From Bradyrhizobium sp. (GTDB taxonomy: Bacteria > Pseudomonadota > Alphaproteobacteria > Rhizobiales > Xanthobacteraceae), in NCBI RefSeq assembly GCF_016213215.1, contig NZ_JACRAW010000013.1, forward strand, positions 1 to 38,182: DNA of 38,182 nt, written 5' to 3'. The notes under the pieces were generated by a model. The model did no database searches. It had not been told where the DNA came from and saw nothing but the letters and a program-made list of their open reading frames with translations. Positions 25,009 through 30,243 of this stretch are shown piece by piece (position 1 is the stretch's first letter; each line of letters opens with the position of its first letter). Position numbers and translations under genes: made by a program.

Positions 25009-25278
25009 TCAAACTTGATCAACTAGAAAAATCTCGGGGTCCGAATTACTCGCGTGGACCAAAACTCCAGAAGGACCCGCGAAGCTCAGGCAAATCCCTC
25101 GGACGTCTCGACCCTGCCTTGCCCTCTCAGTTGCGGAGGGTTCCGCTATCTCAGCGTCGGCGCTGGCACCATCCAAGGCGAGGCCGCCGATCAGCCTTCG
25201 ATGGTCGAGCTGCAGCACCATCAATCCGGCGCGTTCGGTCGAAGTGCTGAAGGCCTTGCCGAACTCATACCGGTTCAT
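25009..25278 (-). CDS. small hypothetical protein closing the replication operon
   Basis: 89 residues from MNRYEFGKAFSTSTERAGLM. The ATG at 25276-25278 overlaps the upstream stop in an ATGA and has AAGGAG about 10 bases before it. No motif recognised; the C-terminus is VLVHASNSDPEIFLVDQV. The terminase small-subunit gene follows after only 15 bases, so the replication and packaging genes may share a transcript. Confidence 0.5.
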   Translation of the reverse strand: MNRYEFGKAFSTSTERAGLMVLQLDHRRLIGGLALDGASADAEIAEPSATERARQGRDVRGICLSFAGPSGVLVHASNSDPEIFLVDQV

Positions 25279-25889
25279 TGAGCAGCCGCTCCTTCGATCG
25301 AAAGCACCAACGCGACAGGTGAGAGGGAGAACTCTAAACGCCGGCGTGCGACGCTCAGGCCGACGGTCAGCAGAGTGCGCAGCATTCGCGCCACCGCGGA
25401 CGCTCGCGGTGGACACGAGAAATCAGCCCTGCAATTGCGGACCCTTCTGCCATGCGGCATGACCTCGAAACTGTACCCGAGCGGTACAGTTTCTCCGGCT
25501 GTGGTCGCGAGGCGCAGAGATTGCTTGATTTGGGAGCTTGGCTCCAAAATTGGGAGGACTTGGGAGGAGCTTCGAATTATGCTCCCAGCACGAACACATT
25601 GGTTTGAAAGACCAATTTTGCTCGTTTTGCCCTCATGGGAAGATTGGGAGCTTATTTCAGGTTTAGAAACATACTGCTCGCGCGCGCGCGCCCACACGCG
25701 CATGTGCGTACATACGGAAACAAGCTCCCATTCTTGATCGTAAGCTCCCAAACGCTTGAACATCAGCAACTTGCGCCGCGGGGTAATCCTCCCGCTCTCC
25801 TCCCATTTCGGGAGCTTATCCTCCCAAAAACGCGTTTCGCCGCCTTCAACAGGGGGCGCGGGGGATAGGATCGGCGACGCGGCGCTCAT
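25275..25889 (-). CDS. doubtful repeat-rich reading frame in the replication operon
   Basis: An open frame of 204 residues with no recognised domain. In its favour: it begins and ends with ATGA overlaps with its neighbours, exactly like the genes around it. Against: its middle is AT-richer, crowded with TTGGGAGCTT words in both orientations and a GC-alternating run at 25678-25693, and the protein looks irregular (VCTHMRVWARAREQYVS). The DNA may serve as a replication or control region while the frame is merely kept open. Confidence 0.4.
   Translation of the reverse strand: MSAASPILSPAPPVEGGETRFWEDKLPKWEESGRITPRRKLLMFKRLGAYDQEWELVSVCTHMRVWARAREQYVSKPEISSQSSHEGKTSKIGLSNQCVRAGSIIRSSSQVLPILEPSSQIKQSLRLATTAGETVPLGYSFEVMPHGRRVRNCRADFSCPPRASAVARMLRTLLTVGLSVARRRLEFSLSPVALVLSIEGAAAQ
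25530..25830. repeat. array of TTGGGAGCTT words
   Basis: The word TTGGGAGCTT or its complement appears at 25530-25539, 25644-25653 and 25742-25751, with partial copies at 25550, 25560, 25581, 25722 and 25810. Both orientations occur. The array is flanked by AT-rich DNA, contains an ATTGGT/ACCAAT dyad near 25599 and an alternating purine-pyrimidine run at 25678-25712. This is the make-up of an iteron or operator cluster. Confidence 0.5.
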
Positions 25890-26272
25890 TGCTGCAACCC
25901 CAATGCCCTCAATTTCGATTGCAGGAACGTGAGTGCATCAAGCGGCGAGGCCGATCGCCATGCCGCTTCCAACGCGGCAAGCCCGTGCGAGCCGCCGGCC
26001 GCTGGCTCGCTGAATTCGAAGAGACTAGTCGACGAGACGAGCTTTAGATCGATCCACCACAGGACGTTCGATTGAACCTTCTGTTGCCCGGCCTTTTTCA
26101 TCTCGATCGCGAAGCGCTTGATGCCAAGGGGAGAGACATCGTTCGCAATGCACCAGGCCCTGTAGATCTGATGCAGCACTGAGCTCTGCACTCGATGGCC
26201 GATGCTGCGAACGGTGCACTCAGCCAAGAACTGCCCGAGGTGATCTTGATCGTTGCCGGTCATGGCGTTCAT
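25886..26272 (-). CDS. primase C-terminal-domain-like small protein
   Basis: 128 residues. FLAECTVRSIGHRVQSSVLH, followed by QIYRAWCIANDVSPLGIKRF and AIEMKKAGQQKVQSNVLWW, reproduces the winged-helix layout found at the C-terminus of P4-type phage primases (acidic FLEEC start, YxAYRxWC, basic recognition helix, W-I/L-x strand). Here it stands alone without a primase or helicase domain, directly after the initiator gene, with ATGA overlaps at both ends. It may bind the element's origin; that is inference. Confidence 0.6.
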   Translation of the reverse strand: MNAMTGNDQDHLGQFLAECTVRSIGHRVQSSVLHQIYRAWCIANDVSPLGIKRFAIEMKKAGQQKVQSNVLWWIDLKLVSSTSLFEFSEPAAGGSHGLAALEAAWRSASPLDALTFLQSKLRALGLQQ

Positions 26273-27165
26273 TCTCCTGTTTCGTTCGTGGCAGGTGGAC
26301 CGACAACCACATTGACGCGCTGAATAGCGGGCTGGATCGACTGCCAGGATTGGATCAGCGCCGCATCGAATTGAGCGACGATGTAGTTGCGGATGAACTG
26401 TGTCGGTGCGCTGAGCGTTACAGTCTCAGCGTTCTCGCTGACCAGCGACACCTTGCCGAACCACGCAAGGAACACGTCCTTGCCAAGCCGCTTTCTAAGC
26501 ACGTCGCCGGCCGCCCCCAGTGGGCCGGCGGTCGATCGATGCTCCCGCACGCCCGTAGAGTCCTTCTCCGAAGGAGAAGAAAGAGTAGGAGGGTCATCCG
26601 TGACCCCGTTTACGGCTCGAAATGAACCTCTTTTTCCGCCGGAAACGGGGTCAGATTTGAACCCGTTTGGAGAGTAAAGAGGGTCAACTGTGACCCCGTT
26701 TACGGGCTCAGATTTGGACCCCTTTTCCACCTTGCGATTCCACCGCTCGACGACGTTGGCGACCAGCCTCTGGCCGCGGTCGGTCGCCGATACCTGGACA
26801 GAGTTGCAGGCCGGGAGGTACTCGTTCGCGATGCCGCGACCACCATAGGCGCGGCTGCCATCGATGCGGCTGCCGACCTCGCGTCGTCGCACAATGAGGT
26901 AGCCGCGCTCCTCAAGCTCAGCGATTGCCCGTTTCGCCGTCGCCAGGCTCACCTCCGCTACGCGCGCCACTGTCTCGCGGCTGATGTACGTCAATCCGGA
27001 TTTGTTGCCGAAATGGGTTCCGATCACGCATGCGATGCGAAGTCCGACGGGGGAAAGGCGAGAATCGAGCGCCATCACGTCTACCCAGTCCATCCGCAAT
27101 TGCTTGGGGATCAGGATGACGTCAGCGCCTCGATCGGCCATTTTCGATTTCAGTGCCTCAACCAT
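26269..27165 (-). CDS. replication initiator: winged helix plus DnaA domain-I-like C-terminus
   Basis: 298 residues. Residues 37-95 (DSRLSPVGLRIACVIGTHFG, YISRETVARVAEVSLATAKR, AIAELEERGYLIVRRR) form a winged helix as in phage and plasmid initiators. Residues 148-195 are a low-complexity linker whose DNA carries dyad repeats. Residues 215-287 (LRKRLGKDVFLAWFGKVSLV, TVTLSAPTQFIRNYIVAQF) match the N-terminal DnaA domain that recruits the DnaB helicase. The start MVEALKSKMA has GGAAGG nine bases upstream; an upstream ATG would overlap most of the previous gene. The plan recalls lambda O: DNA binding, origin in the gene, helicase contact. Confidence 0.78.
   Translation of the reverse strand: MVEALKSKMADRGADVILIPKQLRMDWVDVMALDSRLSPVGLRIACVIGTHFGNKSGLTYISRETVARVAEVSLATAKRAIAELEERGYLIVRRREVGSRIDGSRAYGGRGIANEYLPACNSVQVSATDRGQRLVANVVERWNRKVEKGSKSEPVNGVTVDPLYSPNGFKSDPVSGGKRGSFRAVNGVTDDPPTLSSPSEKDSTGVREHRSTAGPLGAAGDVLRKRLGKDVFLAWFGKVSLVSENAETVTLSAPTQFIRNYIVAQFDAALIQSWQSIQPAIQRVNVVVGPPATNETGE
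26591..26721. repeat. four dyad iterons inside the initiator gene (candidate origin)
   Basis: GGGTCA-N4-TGACCC occurs perfectly at 26591-26606 and 26681-26696, as part of an imperfect direct repeat with a 90-base period. Two degenerate relatives lie at 26648-26664 (GGGTCAGATTTGAACCC, inside AAACGGG/CCCGTTT arms) and 26703-26721. A CTTCTCC-GAA-GGAGAAG hairpin is at 26563-26579. All lie in the linker of the initiator gene, the position of the lambda origin within the O gene. Confidence 0.6.
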
Positions 27166-27418
27166 CGGTCGACGACCTTCCGGCGACGTCGAAAGCCGTA
27201 AGTGCCGCCGCAAGAATTTCATTGAGAAAGCGCTTCCGAACCGCCGGCCGGACGTCTCGCCAAGCCGCGCGCAAGGCGCGCAGTTCGTTGGCCTCGCCCG
27301 ACGCGGCTTGCATGCCATCCCGGATCCGTTGGCGCACGGCGGGGTCCGCCATCCGCGCCTTTGTGGCCTCGCTGATCTTTGCCCGCTCCTCGGGGGTCAT
27401 GTGCCTGGTCGCCTTCAT
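27158..27418 (-). CDS. NUMOD3-like small protein heading the replication operon
   Basis: 86 residues. MTPEERAKISEATKARMADP followed by AVRQRIRDGM resembles the NUMOD3 DNA-binding motif found in phage homing nucleases and regulators. The second half, RAAWRDVRPAVRKRFLNEIL, is a basic helix. The start at 27418 follows GAGGA by 8 bases, and the stop overlaps the initiator start by eight bases. A regulatory DNA-binding role is likely but the target is unknown. Confidence 0.6.
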   Translation of the reverse strand: MKATRHMTPEERAKISEATKARMADPAVRQRIRDGMQAASGEANELRALRAAWRDVRPAVRKRFLNEILAAALTAFDVAGRSSTDG

Positions 27419-27482
27419 GCTGGCGTCCTCAAAGCTCTTCCCGGAAGCAATCCCTCAATTGACCGTTTGCCTTGCCCAAAGC

Positions 27483-27545
27483 ATTCTGAACGCCGAAAAT
27501 TGTTCAACGTCCTCAATGGGAGAACGGAGCGGGAAAGTTCAGAAT
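27483..27545. promoter_or_regulatory. candidate integrase arm-type sites, right
   Basis: ATTCTGAACGCC at 27483-27494 is identical to the left-arm copy at 10383. An inverted ATTCTGAAC is at 27537-27545. They also form TGAAC-N10-GTTCA and GTTCA-N10-TGAAC dyads upstream of the early operon, so repressor operators are an alternative reading. Confidence 0.4.
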
Positions 27546-27574
27546 AGGTGTTGAACTTCGTGGCGGTTTCGGCT

Positions 27575-27623
27575 GATTTTGATTCCACCATGCGGAGGTT
27601 CGAATCCTCCCGCCCCAGCCAAG
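27575..27623 (+). other. attR: displaced 3' half of tRNA-Gln
   Basis: The 49-bp copy of the core at 10290-10338, from the anticodon arm through CCA and two more bases. No 5' half of a tRNA precedes it, so it is not a functional tRNA gene. It marks the right boundary of the element. Confidence 0.93.
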
Positions 27624-27747
27624 CCGTGATGCCGCCGCAACGACGCTCCACATTGGCTCGATTCCGGGTTTGCGGCGCCCTTGAAGGCGCAACGGAACAA
27701 CAGTCGGCCGGGAGCGCTGCACGAACTTGTTTCTGGTTGGGCAGGTG

Positions 27748-27966
27748 ATGAACTCGAACATCGAACCTCTTGCGCGCGCCATGGCCGAACGAATCTGCCG
27801 GCGCGAAGGCATGGCGGAAGAGAAGGTCGCCGCCTGGGTCGAACTGCATTGGCCTTGCGCCGCCGCGATGCTCGAGGCCGGTCTGATGGACGAGACCGGC
27901 GACTGGCTTCCCGGCAAGGATCTGTTGCACGTGTTCGAAGCCTATCGCGAGCGGATCAAGCGTTAG
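27748..27966 (+). CDS. small conserved-looking hypothetical protein
   Basis: 72 residues, MNSNIEPLARAMAERICRRE then GMAEEKVAAWVELHWPCAAA. It has strong third-position GC and no stop-rich alternatives, so it is probably real host sequence just outside attR. Helical, no signal peptide, no motif I can name. GCAGGT precedes the ATG. Confidence 0.55.
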   Translation: MNSNIEPLARAMAERICRREGMAEEKVAAWVELHWPCAAAMLEAGLMDETGDWLPGKDLLHVFEAYRERIKR

Positions 27967-28268
27967 CGGCGCTGGTGCGCGTAGGACGAATAACGGAATG
28001 GAGTCTCTTCAGGCAGAACCAGAGTGGGGCGCGGCTCGATGAGATGCTGCGCATCGCGGTCGCGCCACTCGTCTGAGTACTCGCCGCCGTCAGCCAGCTT
28101 CTTCGGGCAGGAGCGCCTCGAGACGTCGAGCGGCACCAACGACAGTTTCTCTTGAGATCGATCGTTGCGCGTGGAGGTCGCGTGTTCGACGTTGTCATCC
28201 TCGTTGCTCGACGTCGCGATTGCGGTCTCGCGCTGGTCAAGGACGCGATCGTGCTCGCCGGTCTGCGA
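27963..28268 (-). pseudogene. degraded minus-strand coding frame between the element and pioA
   Basis: A minus-strand frame of 101 codons reads like protein (LDQRETAIATSSNEDDNVEH, then CPKKLADGGEYSDEWRDRDA, LIEPRPTLVLPEETPFRYSS) but has no ATG; only a TTG/GTG pair (28134-28139) could start a 58-residue version. A TAG at 28269-28271 separates it from 84 more open codons in the same frame up to 28523. It may be a gene remnant, or a short GTG-started protein that ends on the stop of the gene at 27748. Confidence 0.35.
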
Positions 28269-28511
28269 CTAACAAGATCGGTGATCGTGTGCCTTAAGCG
28301 AGGATCGACAGCGCGCGAGATGCGAATGCAGCAAGATAGTTCCTGCGAGTCGGGAGCGCGCGATCATTCGCAAGCACGCCAGCACGCGTATCGACGAGGC
28401 GCCAACATTCACGGTTCTCGTGTCAGCAAGGTACAGAATACCGACGCGTGAAAAAAGATTCCGACTCGCGAAGTACAGAGTACCGACAGACCAAGAATCT
28501 TTCGGAGCGAT
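28269..28511. other. pio upstream spacer with a 15-bp direct repeat
   Basis: Apart from the weak minus-strand frame, I see no gene. GTACAGAATACCGAC at 28431-28445 and GTACAGAGTACCGAC at 28473-28487 are direct repeats 42 bases apart (14 of 15 identical), ending 25 bases before the FixK-like box. The four-turn spacing would place them on the same face of the helix and could suit a regulator of pioA. Confidence 0.35.
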
Positions 28512-28556
28512 TTGCATTAGCACAACTTTTTGTTGAACTCACATTTTCGCTATTAT
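28512..28556 (+). promoter_or_regulatory. FixK/FNR-like box and -10 element of pioABC
   Basis: TTGC-ATTAGC-ACAA at 28512-28525 keeps the TTG-N8-CAA core of Crp/Fnr-family boxes and differs from the Bradyrhizobium FixK2 consensus TTG(A/C)-N6-(T/G)CAA at one position. TATTAT at 28551-28556 would put the start near 28562 and the box centre at about -43, close to class II activator spacing. In Rhodopseudomonas the pio genes are known to be FixK-controlled under anoxia. The spacer to pioA leaves a leader of about 100 bases. Confidence 0.5.
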
Positions 28557-28659
28557 TCAATTCACCTCAAGGAGCATGCTGCAGCCGAAAGTTCATTCCC
28601 TGTGACTCGAAAGGGGAACGTACCGGCAAGCGGCAGCTGTGAGGGAGGGGCTGACTTTC

Positions 28660-30135
28660 ATGGGCGCGGAATCCGCGCGGATGCTCGCTGAGCTCCGCAC
28701 ATCCAAACATGCGGCGTATCGAATCTCGCGAGCGGCGCTCGTTGGTTTTGCCTCGCTAACGATCCTTGGTCTCGGCGGATCGTTCGACTTTGGCGCGGTC
28801 AAAGGTGCACCGGCGAAGAACGAGTCCGCGACCAGCCAGCCGGCCGCAGCGCCGGACGACTCCGCCCAGCAGGCAATTAGCGAACTGGCCAAGTGGCTCG
28901 ACGGCGGGGCGACTTCACCGCATGGCGCCAATCCTCATGCTGCCAATCCTCATGCTGCGAACCCCCACGGCAAGAATCCTCATGGCGCAAAACCTCATGG
29001 GGCTGCAAATCCGCATGGCGCCAATCCGCACGCGTCGCTTGGCGATCGGTCCGAGCGAAAGGCGTTGGTGGACTTCGTTCGCACGCTGAATGAGAAGTCG
29101 GCTGGGCTCGATGCGCCGAAGATCGTGGCGCCGAAGCTGGATGCGAAGATCGTAGCGCCAAAGATCGTACTTGCTGAGAATGCGCCGGCGAAAAGCGCCT
29201 CCAAGCCGAGGGCGGCAGCCGCTTCGGCTGCCGGCGCGCGCGCGCCGATGGTCGCCCCGGCACCCGACGATCCGCTCGGCCGCTACTATGTCGGTTCGAA
29301 GCCCTGCGAAACCTGCCATGCCGGTCTGTTCGACGAGTTCCAGGAAACCGTCATGGGCCGCAACATCAAGTCCGGCAAGATGACGCCCCAGGGTAAGATG
29401 GAATGCGAGACCTGCCACGGTCCCGGCTCGAAACACGTCAACGAGGGCGGCGGGCGCAACGAGCCTTCCATCACTCGCATCCGCTCGTTCCGCAAGACCG
29501 ATCCGGCCCGCGAGACCGCAGACGTCAACGGCGTCTGTCTGTCGTGCCACGAGAAGGGCAACCAGACCTACTGGCAAGGCAGCGCGCACCAGAATCGCGA
29601 CGTCGCCTGCGTCGACTGCCACACGGTGATGCGCAAGACCACGCCGCGCAACCAGCTCGCCAGGAACACGGTGATGGACACCTGCTTCCAGTGCCACAAG
29701 GATCGCCGCGCGCAGACCTATCGCACGTCGCATATGCCTATACGCGAGGGCAAGATTAACTGTGCGAGCTGCCACAATCCCCACGGCAGCCCGACGGAAA
29801 AGCTGCTCAAGGAAGCCTCGATCAACGAGACTTGCTACAACTGCCACGCCGACAAGCGCGGACCGTTCCTCTACGAACATGCGCCGGTGCGCGAGAACTG
29901 CCTGAACTGCCACGACGCGCACGGCACCATGCATGACAATTCGCTTGTCGTGATGCGCGAACGCTTGTGCCAGCGCTGCCACAGTCCGCACGGCGCGGCT
30001 GGCGCCGGACCGTTGTCGGGCAACAACGCATTCATAGCGACGCAGAACCGCTATGCGGTCGGGCAATCGTGCCAGAACTGCCACACCAACATCCACGGTT
30101 CGAACAGCCCGTCGGGTTCAAGGTTCCATCGGTAG
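28660..30135 (+). CDS. pioA: PioA: periplasmic decaheme c-type cytochrome (MtrA/DmsE family)
   Basis: Carries electrons from the outer-membrane conduit into the periplasm during extracellular Fe(II) oxidation. Ten CxxCH heme sites lie between residues 216 and 475 (first CETCH, last CQNCH), the count of PioA and MtrA. The 491-residue protein begins with a basic stretch and the hydrophobic YRISRAALVGFASLTILGLG, an export signal or anchor with a long n-region. Residues 86-124 hold eight xPH(G/A)x pentapeptides, then a KIVAPK-type Lys/Pro/Ala linker before the heme domain. I use the ATG at 28660 with GGGAGGGG nine bases upstream; a GTG at 28639 would add seven codons. First gene of a three-gene operon with pioB and pioC. 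Confidence 0.94.
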   Translation: MGAESARMLAELRTSKHAAYRISRAALVGFASLTILGLGGSFDFGAVKGAPAKNESATSQPAAAPDDSAQQAISELAKWLDGGATSPHGANPHAANPHAANPHGKNPHGAKPHGAANPHGANPHASLGDRSERKALVDFVRTLNEKSAGLDAPKIVAPKLDAKIVAPKIVLAENAPAKSASKPRAAAASAAGARAPMVAPAPDDPLGRYYVGSKPCETCHAGLFDEFQETVMGRNIKSGKMTPQGKMECETCHGPGSKHVNEGGGRNEPSITRIRSFRKTDPARETADVNGVCLSCHEKGNQTYWQGSAHQNRDVACVDCHTVMRKTTPRNQLARNTVMDTCFQCHKDRRAQTYRTSHMPIREGKINCASCHNPHGSPTEKLLKEASINETCYNCHADKRGPFLYEHAPVRENCLNCHDAHGTMHDNSLVVMRERLCQRCHSPHGAAGAGPLSGNNAFIATQNRYAVGQSCQNCHTNIHGSNSPSGSRFHR

Positions 30136-30150
30136 GCAACAGTGTGTGAC

Positions 30151-30178
30151 GCACGGCCGGCGGAAACTTCGGCCGTGC
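30151..30178 (+). promoter_or_regulatory. hairpin in the pioA-pioB spacer
   Basis: GCACGGCCG (30151-30159) pairs perfectly with CGGCCGTGC (30170-30178), loop of ten bases, no following U-tract. It starts 15 bases after the pioA stop. In a polycistronic mRNA it could protect the pioA 3' end or lower downstream expression. Confidence 0.5.
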
Positions 30179-30243
30179 AAAGAGCGAAAAATTGGAGACG
30201 AGAACGCACGAGTTGAAGAGTGCGGCGTCTGGAGGGAGCTTCA

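Larger units (their letters stand above)
10290..27623. mobile_element. integrated element / defective prophage in tRNA-Gln
   Basis: A 17.3-kb element bounded by 49-bp direct repeats, with its integrase 15 bases inside the left boundary. Gene order from left to right: integrase and excisionase-like gene, hypothetical and exported cargo, a plus-strand cargo block (16056-18221), tail genes, terminase genes, then a replication module reading toward the left. Terminase, tape measure and tail chaperone show phage ancestry. I find no portal, major capsid, tail tube, baseplate or lysis gene, so it probably cannot make particles on its own. A phage satellite is an alternative. Confidence 0.88.

Noticed and set aside
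25011..25022. FixK box TTGATCAA upstream of the terminase small-subunit gene
   Set aside because: The half-sites are adjacent; a Crp/Fnr-type box needs a six-base gap between TTGA and TCAA.
25678..25712. CG-repeat as a microsatellite phase-variation tract
   Set aside because: The alternating run is imperfect and there is no promoter or confident gene whose frame it would switch; I kept it only as part of the repeat cluster.
27575..27623. second tRNA-Gln gene
   Set aside because: Only the 3' half is present; no acceptor 5' strand or D arm precedes it. It is attR.
28915..29040. CRISPR-like array
   Set aside because: The 15-bp periodic DNA is in frame and encodes the PioA pentapeptides; there are no spacers of constant length and no cas genes.
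28915..30096. 393-codon minus-strand frame under pioA
   Set aside because: Valine/Arg/Ala-rich antisense shadow of the decaheme gene; no motifs.
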